Positions 1 through 9,024 of a stretch of 64,000 bases of DNA are shown here, piece after piece. This DNA is from SSF26 sp037443945. GTDB taxonomy: Bacteria; Chloroflexota; Anaerolineae; J102. The DNA lies in the NCBI GenBank assembly GCA_037443945.1, contig JBBINH010000002.1:1-64000 (forward strand), read 5' to 3'. The position numbers and the translations under genes are program-made. The notes under the pieces are model-generated. The model was given only the letters and a program-made list of their open reading frames with translations, made no database searches and was not told the origin of the DNA. The first letter of the stretch is position 1; the number at the start of each line of letters is the position of its first letter.

Positions 1-120
1 CGTGCGCGTCGGGGTGGGGGAGGGTGTAGGCGTGCGTGTCGGGGTGGGGGAGGGTGTGGGCGTGCGTGTCGGGGTAGGGGAGGATGTGGATGTGCGCGTC
101 GGGGTAGGGGTCGGCGTGGG
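1..120 (-). repeat. 30-bp tandem repeat coding a Pro/Thr linker
   Basis: About four imperfect 30-bp units run from the window edge to about 120 (units begin near 1, 31, 61 and 91). Read on the minus strand, each encodes ten residues of the pattern TRTPTPSPTP. The third bases drift between units while Pro and Thr are kept. This is the low-complexity tail of the subtilase that leaves the window here, so the number of units is unknown. Confidence 0.85.
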
Positions 121-1752
121 TGTAGCCGTTGGCGTGCGCGTGGGGGTAGGGGTTATCGGTGTCGGCGGCAAAAGAAGGCGGCCGCGGCCGAACGCGTTGT
201 CGGGACCGGGGCCGCCCAGATCCTCGGCCGTGCTCTCCAAAAAATCCCGCACCTGCGCCGCCGACCACGTCGGGAACCGCTGCATCACCAGCGCCGCCGC
301 CCCACCCCCATGCGGCGCTGCTGCCGAGGTGCCGAAGAAACCGCTGCCGGCGGGAAAGGGAATGCCGTTGCTGAGGCCATACGTGCGCGTGGTCACGCCG
401 TCGTAGGCCACCAGGTCGGGTTTGATCCGCCCGTCGGCCGTCGGTCCCTGGCTGCTAAAGTCTTCCAGACGGTAGGGTTCCGGCCAATGGACAGCACCCA
501 CGGCCAAAACCTCGACGGCATCGGCCGGTTGCACGATGGAACCGGATACGGTGTGATATTCCAGGGGACCCAGAGTTGTGAACAGACGCAGGAGGCGGGG
601 TTCCCCCCGATAAAGCTGAATGACCCAATCATAACGGCCACCGGAAGGCGCCTGATAGCACAGGGCTTCGGTGGGAGGCATGGTCCCGTTTTGTGGATTT
701 TGGCTCGAGGCCACGATGACCCCTTCGCGATAGAGGTAGAGGTCGTAATCGTCGCCGCTGCGCGGCCAGCCGTCCCAGCTCAGGTAACCACAGACGGTGC
801 TGCCCGCGGTTAGCGTGAGGCTATTCGTTTCGTCGCCGGGGGCAAAATCGTGCAGGCTGTTACCACCACCGGCGAAGAGACCGCGGTAGTGCTGCCGTGC
901 CTGATTGCCGGCAGCATTGACCCACAGAATGCCATCGGCCGCAGCGCCCCGCGCGATATCGCCGATAAAGCCGCTGCCGTCGCCGGGACCGCTGTTGAAC
1001 CAACTGATGGCATGGACGATGATGTGCACGTCCTGGCTGCGGGCGTAGGTCACGGCATTGGCCAGTTCAACGTCGGTGCTGAAGGTCAAAAGATAAAGCG
1101 TCGCCGCCGGAGCGATGTCATAAACGATTTCGGCCACGGCACTCCCGTGGGCGGTCGCTTCAAATTGACCGTCGGCGCGGAAATTGAAGGTCAGGACACG
1201 GCCCAGTTCGCCTTGGGCGGCCAGATTCATCCAGCCGCGAAACCCCTGGTCGATCACGGCGATGCGTATCCCGGCGCCGTTCCAGCCTTGGGCTTGCCAG
1301 GTGGTGATGCCCGCCGGTAGAATCCCTTCGCTGATGAGGGCCGGTTGGTGGGGATAGGGCGGACGGATGCGGAGCACACCCGGTCTGCCGGCCAGGTCCA
1401 GCACCCGGTTGCGCGGCAGGCGGATCTGGTAGCGGCGCGCGAATTGGGTTTCGAGGATGGTCTCCTCGGGCAAGACCGGCAGCGAGGTGGCCTCGACGAT
1501 CAGGCGCAACCTGTCGGAACCGGCCCACACGCCCAGGGCTTCGGCGGCAGCGATACGGGCGGGGTCGAGCCGATCCGCCGTGGTCAGGGCCAGGATCGAG
1601 CTCTCGACAACGGTCGGCGGCGTCGGCGAGGGTGCGGGTGTCGCCGCGACAACGGCGCCCAGGACAACGGTCGTTATCGCGGCGAGAGCTAGGCGACACC
1701 AAGAACGAGTCCATCGGCGGACCGGGGGAGAGAGAGGGGGTATGATGTTCAT
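1..1752 (-). CDS. Exported subtilisin-family (S8) serine protease, C-terminus outside window
   Basis: Partial gene, 584 codons with no stop before the window edge. It starts at ATG 1752, six bases after the DegV stop, so it is probably the last gene of the M1-DegV-subtilase run. A hydrophobic segment at about residues 20-38 is a signal peptide or anchor. The catalytic triad is readable: Asp about 168 in VIDQG, His about 202 in HGSAVAE and Ser about 476 in GTSAAAPH, with the oxyanion Asn about 283 in NAAGN. Between the Asn and the Ser lies an insert of some 130 residues that looks like a beta-sandwich (LYLYREG, YDWVIQLY). This resembles the pre-peptidase-type domains found in other S8 proteases. 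After the catalytic domain comes a Pro/Thr linker, which suggests a further cell-surface or adhesive domain beyond the edge. Substrate unknown. Confidence 0.9.
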   Translation of the reverse strand, partial: MNIIPPLSPPVRRWTRSWCRLALAAITTVVLGAVVAATPAPSPTPPTVVESSILALTTADRLDPARIAAAEALGVWAGSDRLRLIVEATSLPVLPEETILETQFARRYQIRLPRNRVLDLAGRPGVLRIRPPYPHQPALISEGILPAGITTWQAQGWNGAGIRIAVIDQGFRGWMNLAAQGELGRVLTFNFRADGQFEATAHGSAVAEIVYDIAPAATLYLLTFSTDVELANAVTYARSQDVHIIVHAISWFNSGPGDGSGFIGDIARGAAADGILWVNAAGNQARQHYRGLFAGGGNSLHDFAPGDETNSLTLTAGSTVCGYLSWDGWPRSGDDYDLYLYREGVIVASSQNPQNGTMPPTEALCYQAPSGGRYDWVIQLYRGEPRLLRLFTTLGPLEYHTVSGSIVQPADAVEVLAVGAVHWPEPYRLEDFSSQGPTADGRIKPDLVAYDGVTTRTYGLSNGIPFPAGSGFFGTSAAAPHGGGAAALVMQRFPTWSAAQVRDFLESTAEDLGGPGPDNAFGRGRLLLPPTPITPTPTRTPTATPTPTPTPTRTSTSSPTPTRTPTPSPTPTRTPTPSPTPTRT

Positions 1753-1758
1753 CGCAGT

Positions 1759-2604
1759 TCAGCGGTCGGTGGCAATAAAGCCGATGCCGATGGCACCAGG
1801 GCCGGCGTGGACGGCCAGGGCCGGCCCGATTTCGCCGACGAGGATGTCTTCGCGCGGAAAGGCGCCGGCTACGGCCAGGCTATCGGCCACGGCCTCGGCT
1901 AGTTCGGGGCGACGGGTATGGCCGACCGCCGCCATGAGGACTCGGCCGGAGGGTACCCGGTCGATCAGGGTCTGCAAGCCCCGCCGGACGCTCCGCACCG
2001 CTCCGTCCAGGCGGATGGTTCCTTCGTGGACGGCCAGGAGAGGCTTGATGGTGAGGACACTGCCCATGCGCTTGATGGCGGCCATGAGCGGTGCCAGCCG
2101 ACCACCCCGCTGGATGGCATCCAAACTTTCGAGCACAAAGCCCACCTGCAGACGGCTCCGAAGGTCGGCCAGTTCCGCCAGGATGGTTGCCGCCGTCGCG
2201 CCGGCAGCGGCCCGGCGGGCCGCATGAAGGACGAGCAGCCCTTCGCCCAACGAGAGCGACCACGAATCGAAGACGTGGACGCGATCGCCGAATTCGCCGG
2301 CGGCCAGGACGGCACTTTGATAGGTAGCGCTGTGGCGGCCGGTAATGGTCAGGGCGATGACTTCGTCGGCCCGGCCCAGGGCCGTCGCAAAAGCCTCGGC
2401 CCAGGCGCCGGCTCCCGGCGCAGCACTCTGTGGGGGCGGACCCTGTTCGTAAAGCTCCCAAAAGCGCGACCGGTTAACAGGCGTATCGGGAAGTTCTTCG
2501 TTGCCGAAACGGGCAATGAGAGACACCAGGCCGATGCCGTAGCGTTCCGGCCAGGGAGGCGGCAAATCACAACCGCTATCGGCTATGATGGCCACGCGGG
2601 ACAT
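1759..2604 (-). CDS. DegV family protein (fatty-acid binding)
   Basis: 281 aa, full length for the DegV/FakB family. These proteins bind a fatty acid between two alpha/beta domains and, where a FakA kinase exists, present it for phosphorylation. The start AIIADSGCDLPP matches the family's opening strand and Ser/Asp loop. TITGRHSATYQSA is the fatty-acid carboxylate-binding region, followed by VFDSWSLSLGEG and the RGGRLAPLMA helix. The C-terminal GPALAVHAGPGAIGIGF is the usual G-P-x-(I/L)-x-x-H-x-G-PG signature. It starts six bases after the M1 peptidase stop and ends just before the subtilase. No fakA is visible nearby, so the role as a kinase partner is inferred from the family only. Confidence 0.93.
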   Translation of the reverse strand: MSRVAIIADSGCDLPPPWPERYGIGLVSLIARFGNEELPDTPVNRSRFWELYEQGPPPQSAAPGAGAWAEAFATALGRADEVIALTITGRHSATYQSAVLAAGEFGDRVHVFDSWSLSLGEGLLVLHAARRAAAGATAATILAELADLRSRLQVGFVLESLDAIQRGGRLAPLMAAIKRMGSVLTIKPLLAVHEGTIRLDGAVRSVRRGLQTLIDRVPSGRVLMAAVGHTRRPELAEAVADSLAVAGAFPREDILVGEIGPALAVHAGPGAIGIGFIATDR

Positions 2605-2610
2605 CGCAGC

Positions 2611-4125
2611 TTACTCCATAGGCGTCGGGGTGGGTTCAAGGGATGATACCGGGCCGCTCAGGATCCACTGTTCGTAGAGGGGTTGCGGATCGATGCCTCC
2701 GACCTCGGCGACCACGGCCAGAAAATCGGTCGGCGTCGGCCGCTGCAGACGGTAGCGTTCGATAAAGGTCTGAAGCACCTTCAGATAGGTTTCAAAACCC
2801 AGGCTTTGATAGAGGGCGTCGAAGAACAGGGCGGCTTTCGCGTAGACCAGAATTTCGTAGTTCGTGCCGTTGAAAGCCGTGACATCCCGGCCCACGGGGG
2901 CATCGTAGCCGTTCTGAACGGCCCATTCTGTGGGCACCTGCCAGCGAAGGGTTCGGATGCGATCGGCTACGGAGGGCCCGTACAATGTGTCCATGAACAG
3001 GAGACTGCTGTGTTCGGCCAGACCCTCATCCAGCCAGGGATAACGAAACGAATCGGAACCGACCAGGGCATACCACCACTGATGGGCGACTTCATGGGCG
3101 ATGAGGATTTTCTGGCTTTCGCTCTGCTGACGGTAGGTATCCAGACCGATGTAGTTGAGGCCGGGATATTCCATGCCCAGGTAGCGGGTGGGAGCCTGGA
3201 CGATATCGAGTTCGGTAAAGGGATAGGGCGCCAGCAACTGGCCGAAGACGCGCACGGCCGCCGCCGCATCGGCCAAGGCAGCACGACCGGCTGTGCGGTC
3301 TTGGGGCAAAAAGTAGCTGGTGATGAGGATGTCATCCAGGGTCAGACGTTCGGACTGAAAGTGGCGGCTGAGGGTCATGGCGAATTCGGGGATCGGCCCG
3401 GCCACCAGCACATGCTGGACCGTAGCGGAAATGCCGACCGTCTGGGTAATGGCAGCGCCTGTGGCGACCAGGGTCACATCGGCGGGTACGGTGGCGGTAA
3501 CCACAAAAAGGGACGGATCGGTGATGGCGATGTCGCCGTGCGGGGGCGGTATCTCCAAACGCCAGGGTGAGGCCGGGTCGCGCGTCTGGGCGGGCACCAT
3601 AGGGTAGCTATAGGGCAAGTTGAGGATGCCTTCGCTCTCGCCGAAGAGGACATACCCCGTTTTTTGCGGTGCCTGCAGCCGATAAGTGACCTCGAGGGCA
3701 ATCGGCTCGTTGGCAGGCAGGGGCCGGGGCAGGGTGATCCGGGCGGCGGTGTTGTTCAGGGTGTAGGCAAAACCGGCGGGATAGCGCTGCGGCAGGACCA
3801 CCACGCCTGTCAGTTGCATGGTACCACCCAGTTGCGGCAGGTTAGGATACAACCGCAGATAAAGGTCGTTTAGCGGTCGGCCGCTGAGATTACGCAGCTG
3901 CACCACGGCCGTGCCTTCCAGCCGACGGTTATCCGGGTCGACGGTCATGATGAGATCGTACCGCGGCGCATCGCCGAGAACGAATGCACCCATGCTCACA
4001 CCGCGGCGCCAGGCCGGGGCGTACACGGCAAAGGGATCCTCGATGCTGCGCGAGCGACCGCATGCGGTCAGGAGCACGAATCCGAGCCCCCAAACAACGA
4101 GATGAATGAGCGTAGATGGCCTCAT
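2611..4125 (-). CDS. M1 family metallopeptidase, lipoprotein
   Basis: 504 aa. The N-terminus has a hydrophobic stretch ending in LLTAC (Cys22), a lipobox, so the enzyme should be anchored outside the membrane. A beta-rich N-domain of the aminopeptidase N type is followed by the gluzincin catalytic domain, with HEVAH (His344, His348) and Glu367 in WLDEGLAE. This is the HEXXH-18-E spacing of M1 zinc peptidases. I do not see a clear GAMEN exopeptidase motif; the region reads LGMEYPGLNY, so aminopeptidase specificity is uncertain. Heads a tight minus-strand run with DegV and a subtilase, suggesting an exported proteolysis unit. Divergent from the queuosine-precursor transporter. Confidence 0.92.
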   Translation of the reverse strand: MRPSTLIHLVVWGLGFVLLTACGRSRSIEDPFAVYAPAWRRGVSMGAFVLGDAPRYDLIMTVDPDNRRLEGTAVVQLRNLSGRPLNDLYLRLYPNLPQLGGTMQLTGVVVLPQRYPAGFAYTLNNTAARITLPRPLPANEPIALEVTYRLQAPQKTGYVLFGESEGILNLPYSYPMVPAQTRDPASPWRLEIPPPHGDIAITDPSLFVVTATVPADVTLVATGAAITQTVGISATVQHVLVAGPIPEFAMTLSRHFQSERLTLDDILITSYFLPQDRTAGRAALADAAAAVRVFGQLLAPYPFTELDIVQAPTRYLGMEYPGLNYIGLDTYRQQSESQKILIAHEVAHQWWYALVGSDSFRYPWLDEGLAEHSSLLFMDTLYGPSVADRIRTLRWQVPTEWAVQNGYDAPVGRDVTAFNGTNYEILVYAKAALFFDALYQSLGFETYLKVLQTFIERYRLQRPTPTDFLAVVAEVGGIDPQPLYEQWILSGPVSSLEPTPTPME

Positions 4126-4222
4126 GCGGATGTCGATGCACAGACGAAGCCTGCGTAGGCGGAAAGCGGTTCCGTTCTTTCGCCGCCAAAGCCGAACGCT
4201 GTCGGAATAGGAAGAACGCTTT

Positions 4223-4251
4223 TCGACAAGAGACAGGCACTGGGCTATAAT
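4223..4251 (+). promoter_or_regulatory. sigma70-type promoter for the queuosine-precursor transporter
   Basis: TCGACA (4223-4228), a 17-bp spacer, then a perfect TATAAT (4246-4251). The predicted RNA start is near 4258, giving a leader of about 105 nt before the ATG at 4363. I looked for a preQ1 riboswitch in that leader and did not recognise one. Confidence 0.75.
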
Positions 4252-4362
4252 CAGCTCGTCCCATTATGCCACAGGTCGGCGTCGACCCCTTACCCTTGTC
4301 ACGAGGACCGGGGTGGCGCCGGCGAGACCGTTGGTCTGTTCGGTGCAAGAGACGAAGGCATC

Positions 4363-5142
4363 ATGAAGCGCACGTATCGCTACTACGACCTCGTCATGGC
4401 CCTCTTCGTCAGCGTGTTGCTGCTGAGCAACATCGCCAGCTCGGCCAAACTGATCGACCTCCGGGTTTCGGTATGGGGATTACGGCTCGCCTTTGACGGC
4501 GGCACCATTCTCTTTCCGCTGGCTTACATCTTCGGCGACACACTGACCGAGGTTTACGGTTATGCGCGCAGCCGCCGGGTGATTTGGGTGGGCTTTGCCT
4601 GCGCCTTGCTGATGTCCTTGACCCTATGGGCCCTGGCCCGCTTGCCTGCCGATCCGGCCTGGGGACAATTCGTGTATGAGCGGATGGCAACGACAACCCC
4701 AAACCTGCCGCTGCCGACGGATATGGCAGGTTTCGGTCAGGCCGCCTACGAGGCCATCCTCGGCGGGGTCAGCACCGGCGCCATTATCCTCGCCAGCTTG
4801 GTGGCCTATTTTGCCGGTGAATTCAGCAACTCGTTTGTCCTGGCCAAGCTCAAGGTGCAGACGGCCGGCCGTTTTCTGTGGATGCGGACCATCGGTTCCA
4901 CACTCGTGGGACAAGGGGTGGATACGGCGCTGTTTGTGCTCATCGCTACGGCACTGGGTGTGTTTCCCTGGACGGTCGTTCTCAGCCTGATTGTGGCCAA
5001 TTACATCTTCAAAGTGGCGGTTGAAGTCGGTTTTACACCTTTTACCTACATCATCGTCAATCATCTCAAGCGTGCGGAGAATGAGGATTATTTCGATCGT
5101 AACACGGATTTCAATCCTTTTCGTTTTGCCGAAATAGGCTGA
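4363..5142 (+). CDS. yhhQ: Queuosine precursor transporter (VUT family, DUF165)
   Basis: 259 aa integral membrane protein of the YhhQ/VUT family, which imports queuosine precursors (preQ0/preQ1) for tRNA anticodon modification. About six hydrophobic segments are visible. Family-typical motifs are VLLLSNIASSAK near residue 20, FPLAYIFGDTLTEVYGY (residues about 47-64), the central FAGEFSNSFVLAKLK, and RTIGSTLVGQGVDTALFV with the conserved Gly-Gln-Asp. The C-terminal half ends in VGFTPFTYIIVNHLKR. It has its own promoter at 4223-4251 and lies alone ahead of slipin (63-bp gap). No queuosine biosynthesis gene is in the window, which fits a salvage role but does not prove it. Confidence 0.92.
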   Translation: MKRTYRYYDLVMALFVSVLLLSNIASSAKLIDLRVSVWGLRLAFDGGTILFPLAYIFGDTLTEVYGYARSRRVIWVGFACALLMSLTLWALARLPADPAWGQFVYERMATTTPNLPLPTDMAGFGQAAYEAILGGVSTGAIILASLVAYFAGEFSNSFVLAKLKVQTAGRFLWMRTIGSTLVGQGVDTALFVLIATALGVFPWTVVLSLIVANYIFKVAVEVGFTPFTYIIVNHLKRAENEDYFDRNTDFNPFRFAEIG

Positions 5143-5205
5143 TCGTCTTTTTAGCGACCTATTAATCACAAAAACGAATTAACTCACTCTTTCAGGAGTT
5201 TACCC

Positions 5206-6003
5206 ATGTTTTCCTCGCTTATCGGTCTGTTTACCTTCTTGCTCGTCCTGCTTTCTATTGTCCTTTCGGCCATCAAGGTCGTGCAGGAATACGAGCGTGG
5301 CGTGGTGTTTCGTCTGGGGCGATTTGCCGGCGTACGCGGACCGGGTCTGATCATCCTGATCCCCTTCATCGAGCGGATGGTCAAGGTGGATCAGCGCGTG
5401 GTGACGCTGGACGTGCCCACCCAGGAGTGCATTACGCGCGACAACGTCACGGTCAAGGTGAATGCTGTGGTCTACTTCTTTGTGCTCGACCCGCAAAAAG
5501 CGATTATCAACGTGGAAGACTACCGTCGCGCCACCTACCAGATCGGTCAGACGACGTTGCGTTCGGTCCTGGGCCAACACGAACTCGACGACCTGTTGGC
5601 CCGCCGCGAGCGTATCAACCAGGAACTGCAACGCATCATCGATGAAGCCACCGAGCCCTGGGGCATCAAAGTCAATCTGGTCGAGGTCAAGGATGTCGAG
5701 CTTCCTGCCGGGATGCAACGGGCCATGGCCCGCCAGGCCGAGGCCGAGCGCGAGCGCCGGGCCAAAATCATCCACGCCGAGGGTGAATACACCGCCTCGC
5801 AGCAACTGGCCGAGGCTGCCCGCGTGATCGCCGAGGCACCGGGCGCCATGCAGCTGCGCTATCTGCAGACCCTGACCGAAATTGCCGTCGAGCAGAATTC
5901 CACTATCATCTTCCCGTTGCCGCTCGAGTTCCTGGACGCCTTCAAGCGGATGCTGAACTCGACACCTTCCGCTTCGGCAGGCTCCTCGTCTACGGCGGGC
6001 TGA
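5206..6003 (+). CDS. Slipin / SPFH-band 7 family membrane protein
   Basis: 265 aa with one N-terminal transmembrane hairpin (residues about 4-24), then a band 7 domain. The sequence YERGVVFRLGRFAGVRGPG and the VDQRVVTLDVPTQE segment are typical of slipins, the stomatin-like group, rather than HflK/C or flotillins. A charged Ala/Glu/Arg helix (about 160-205) would oligomerise. The start has a clear ribosome site, AGGAG, seven bases before ATG. Slipins organise membrane microdomains and often sit beside an NfeD-type serine protease. No nfeD partner is adjacent here; the next gene is comEA. Confidence 0.93.
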   Translation: MFSSLIGLFTFLLVLLSIVLSAIKVVQEYERGVVFRLGRFAGVRGPGLIILIPFIERMVKVDQRVVTLDVPTQECITRDNVTVKVNAVVYFFVLDPQKAIINVEDYRRATYQIGQTTLRSVLGQHELDDLLARRERINQELQRIIDEATEPWGIKVNLVEVKDVELPAGMQRAMARQAEAERERRAKIIHAEGEYTASQQLAEAARVIAEAPGAMQLRYLQTLTEIAVEQNSTIIFPLPLEFLDAFKRMLNSTPSASAGSSSTAG

Positions 6004-6017
6004 GTTTATTATGGGCT

Positions 6018-6638
6018 TTGTACAGGACGATGAAGGCGCGGTTCGGCGTCCATTTACCGGTCGTTTTGGCCACATCGGCCTTTTGGGTGCTGGTGTTTGG
6101 CGCCTACCTGCTGTTAGCCCAGCGTCGTCCACCGCCGCAGCCCATTCGGATTGAAGTGCCGTCTGCCACCCTTGCTCCTACGGCCATCCCTACGCCGGCG
6201 CCGCTACGTGTTTACGTCAGCGGCGCCGTGCGTTCTCCGGGGGTGTATCGCCTGCCGCCGGACAGTTTGGTGCAGGATGCTCTTCTGGCTGCGGGTGGCG
6301 AAACCGAGACGGCCGATCTGGTCGCCATCAATCTGGCCCATCCTCTGGCCGACGGTGAGCACGTTCATGTGCCGAGTCGGGGCGAAACCCCAGCGCCTGC
6401 ATCCTCGGAGGCCGTAGTGGACGGCCGCAATCGTACGCCGACGGCTGCCCTGACCACCCCCATCGACCTCAATACGGCAACGGCCGCCGAGTTAGAGGCG
6501 TTGCCCGGCGTCGGTCCGAAGACGGCCGCCGCCATCATCGCCGGTCGGCCGTACAGTACGGTGGAGGATTTGCTGCGGGTCAAGGGGATCGGCCCGGCCA
6601 CGCTCGAGAAGCTACGCCCTTATGTGACGGTGCGCTAG
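6018..6638 (+). CDS. comEA: ComEA-like competence / DNA-binding protein
   Basis: 206 aa from TTG 6018, or 202 aa from ATG 6030 (MKARFGVHLP); neither has a well-spaced ribosome site, so the start is uncertain. Layout: one N-terminal transmembrane helix (about 10-35), a Pro-rich spacer, an SLBB domain (about 62-122, LRVYVSGAVRSPGVYRLP), a variable linker, and a C-terminal pair of helix-hairpin-helix motifs (DLNTATAAELEALPGVGPK and VKGIGPATLEKL). This is the ComEA layout: a membrane-tethered receptor that binds incoming double-stranded DNA during transformation. No comEC or other competence gene is in the window. Its end is 8 bases from the convergent cdsA stop. Confidence 0.9.
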   Translation: MYRTMKARFGVHLPVVLATSAFWVLVFGAYLLLAQRRPPPQPIRIEVPSATLAPTAIPTPAPLRVYVSGAVRSPGVYRLPPDSLVQDALLAAGGETETADLVAINLAHPLADGEHVHVPSRGETPAPASSEAVVDGRNRTPTAALTTPIDLNTATAAELEALPGVGPKTAAAIIAGRPYSTVEDLLRVKGIGPATLEKLRPYVTVR

Positions 6639-6646
6639 AACGGTCC

Positions 6647-7438
6647 TTACGTGATCGCCAGGGCCAGCAGATACACGCACGGCCCTACGAACAGAAACGA
6701 ATCGATCCGGTCCAGAAAACCGCCGTGGCCGGGGATGAGGTGGGAGGAATCCTTGGCCCCTACCTGCCGCTTATAGACCGACTCGCTGAGATCGCCCAGG
6801 GGAGCGGCCAGGCTCACGGTCAGACCGATAAGCAGCCCGTGGTACCAATCCAGACCGGGAATCCACCACGACGCCGACATGAGGCCGGTCAGGGTTCCCA
6901 CGATCAGACCGCCGGAAAAGCCCTCCCAGGTCTTATGAGGAGAGATGCGCGGCCACAGCTTGTGGCGACCCCAACGGCGGCCGATGAAGTAGGCCCCCGA
7001 ATCGGCGAGCCAGGTCGTCAGTACTGCCGTGATCAGCCAGCCGAAGCCATCGGGCAGCCCGCGTAACCGGGGCAGGAAGCGCATGGTGAGCCCAATATAG
7101 ACCGCCGCCCCCAGGGCCAGGGTCCATTCGCTGGCCGGATGAGGCGTACGGCGGAACAGCATAACCACCAGGCCGATGAGCACACCCACCACCAGGACAA
7201 TGGCCGGCCGTTCGGGATCGGAGGGCAGTTCCCCTTCGAGCACCAGAGCAACGGCCAGGAGGATGGCCGGTGGGGTCGGCAATGGTTCCCCTGTTTGGGC
7301 GAGCAAGCGGCACAGTTCCCAGGTGGCCAGGGCTACGAAGAGGGCCACCAATCCGGTGAACCACCACCCTCCCAACCAGGCCGCGACCAGCACAGGCGGC
7401 AGGAGTACCACGGCGCTGAACACACGCTGCCGCAGCAT
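6647..7438 (-). CDS. cdsA: Phosphatidate cytidylyltransferase
   Basis: 263 aa polytopic membrane enzyme that makes CDP-diacylglycerol from phosphatidate and CTP, the entry to phospholipid synthesis. The family signature SVYKRQVGAKDSSHLIPGHG near the C-terminus holds the catalytic and metal-binding residues, followed by GGFLDRIDSF. About seven hydrophobic segments. ATG 7438 is 9 bases after the uppS stop. Last gene of the rpsB-tsf-pyrH-frr-uppS-cdsA operon, an arrangement common across bacteria. Confidence 0.96.
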   Translation of the reverse strand: MLRQRVFSAVVLLPPVLVAAWLGGWWFTGLVALFVALATWELCRLLAQTGEPLPTPPAILLAVALVLEGELPSDPERPAIVLVVGVLIGLVVMLFRRTPHPASEWTLALGAAVYIGLTMRFLPRLRGLPDGFGWLITAVLTTWLADSGAYFIGRRWGRHKLWPRISPHKTWEGFSGGLIVGTLTGLMSASWWIPGLDWYHGLLIGLTVSLAAPLGDLSESVYKRQVGAKDSSHLIPGHGGFLDRIDSFLFVGPCVYLLALAIT

Positions 7439-7447
7439 GGTCGGTCC

Positions 7448-8191
7448 CTATTTCACCAGCCCAAACCGCCGCTCGCGGCTCTGGTAGACGGCAATCGCCA
7501 TACGCAATTCGGCCTCGTCGAAATCGGGCCAAAAAGTCGGTGTGGCGTAGTACTCGGCATAAGCCGCCTGCCAGATGAGAAAATTGGAAAGCCGATATTC
7601 ACCCCCTGTGCGGATGATCATATCCGGGTCGGGCAGCCCGGCCGTGTAGAGATAACGGCCCACCAGGGCCTCGTCCACGTCTTCCGGTTTCACTCCATCT
7701 TCGATGATGTGCTTGATGGCATCGATGATCTCGGCCCGACCGCCGTAGTTGAACGCGACATTGAGGATGATACGGTCGTTGTGCTGGGTGCGCTCGATGG
7801 CCCCACGGATCTGCTTTTGCAGATAGGCCGATACCCCGGCCAGACGACCGCTGTGACGGATCTGGACGCCCTGGGCATCGAGTTCATCCAATTCGTTACG
7901 GATGCTTTCACTGATCAGCCGCATGAGATGGCTGACTTCGGCCCGTGGTCGCCCCCAGTTCTCGGTGCTGAAGGCGTAGATGGTCAGTACCTTGATGCCG
8001 ATGCGCACGGCCTCTTCCAACACACGGCGGATGTTGCGGGTGCCGGCACGATGGCCTTCCATGCGCGACAAACCGCGGGCGCGTGCCCAACGGCCGTTCC
8101 CGTCCATGATGATGCCGACATGTTGGGGAATCGGCAGATTGGGGTCGAGCGGCACGACTCGTTCAGGCGTAACCAGGTTCGCAACGGTCAT
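7448..8191 (-). CDS. uppS: Isoprenyl transferase (undecaprenyl diphosphate synthase)
   Basis: 247 aa cis-prenyltransferase that elongates farnesyl diphosphate with isopentenyl diphosphate to make the lipid carrier for cell-wall and glycan synthesis. Signatures: HVGIIMDGNGRWA (catalytic Asp and Mg binding), GHRAGTRNIRRV, the FSTENWGRP loop, and the C-terminal DMIIRTGGEYRLSNF with ATPTFWPDF. Full length with a simple ATG at 8191. It sits between frr and cdsA. Confidence 0.97.
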   Translation of the reverse strand: MTVANLVTPERVVPLDPNLPIPQHVGIIMDGNGRWARARGLSRMEGHRAGTRNIRRVLEEAVRIGIKVLTIYAFSTENWGRPRAEVSHLMRLISESIRNELDELDAQGVQIRHSGRLAGVSAYLQKQIRGAIERTQHNDRIILNVAFNYGGRAEIIDAIKHIIEDGVKPEDVDEALVGRYLYTAGLPDPDMIIRTGGEYRLSNFLIWQAAYAEYYATPTFWPDFDEAELRMAIAVYQSRERRFGLVK

Positions 8192-8221
8192 GGGGAACGC
8201 CTGGTCAACGGACGGGATGGC

Positions 8222-8779
8222 TTATACCTCCATAATCTCGGTCACCTTGGCCTCGCCGATGGCGTCCACGCGCTTGATGAAATCGTCGGTCAATTTCTGA
8301 ATTTGCTCGGTGCCTTCCTTGAGGTCGTCTTCGGTGATCAGTTTTTCCTTCTCAAACGCACGCAGATCGGCGATGGCATCGCGGCGGATGTTGCGGATGG
8401 CCACACGAGCTTCTTCGACCCGTTTGGCCACCTGTTTGCTCAACTCACGGCGGCGTTCTTCCGTCAGCGGCGGCAACACCAGGCGGATGATTTTGCCATC
8501 GTTGGTCGGGGTCAGACCCAGGTCGGACTTTTGTATCGCCTTGGAGATGAGGCCGATATCGGCCACATTGAACGGCCGAATGGCGATCAGCCGCGGTTCC
8601 GGAACCGTGATCACCGCCAACTGATGGATCGCCGTCGGGACGCCGTAATACTCCACCTGGATATGGTCGAGTAAGGCCGGGTTGGCCCGACCGGTGCGGA
8701 TCGCCGTCAGATCCTGTTGCAGGGCTCTGACGGCTGCTTCCATACGACTACTGGCTTCCTTACGGACATCCTCTAGCAT
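8222..8779 (-). CDS. frr: Ribosome recycling factor
   Basis: 185 aa, the normal length. With EF-G it splits post-termination ribosomes. Recognised by the N-terminal helix with LTAIRTGRANPALLDHI, the VEYYGVPTAIHQLA strand pair, LVLPPLTEERRRELSKQ, and the C-terminal long helix ending in DDFIKRVDAIGEAKVTEIMEV. It follows pyrH after a 245-bp gap in which I see no gene, so frr-uppS-cdsA could have an extra promoter, though none stands out. Confidence 0.97.
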   Translation of the reverse strand: MLEDVRKEASSRMEAAVRALQQDLTAIRTGRANPALLDHIQVEYYGVPTAIHQLAVITVPEPRLIAIRPFNVADIGLISKAIQKSDLGLTPTNDGKIIRLVLPPLTEERRRELSKQVAKRVEEARVAIRNIRRDAIADLRAFEKEKLITEDDLKEGTEQIQKLTDDFIKRVDAIGEAKVTEIMEV

Positions 8780-9024
8780 GGCATACTCACAGGACGAAGA
8801 CGTGCGAATGCAGTAGACTGAGGCAGAAGTCAGGACAGCTTAGGAGGCAACGAGGGCTTTCGCATGCGTATCAACGCGCTACCCCACCAAGTGTAATCCA
8901 CGGTGCCGCCGATCGGCAAAGCCGCATTCGTTCGGGGGAAATGATAATCCGGCCCGGCGTCCGGAGCCGAGAGTGATGCCTGGTTGGCGAGGCGAGCAGC
9001 GGCCGAGGCGGCCGTCGGTTCGCC

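Noticed and set aside
4252..4362. preQ1 riboswitch before the queuosine-precursor transporter
   Set aside because: Expected from gene function, but I could not find the preQ1-I hairpin with A-rich tail or a class II/III layout.
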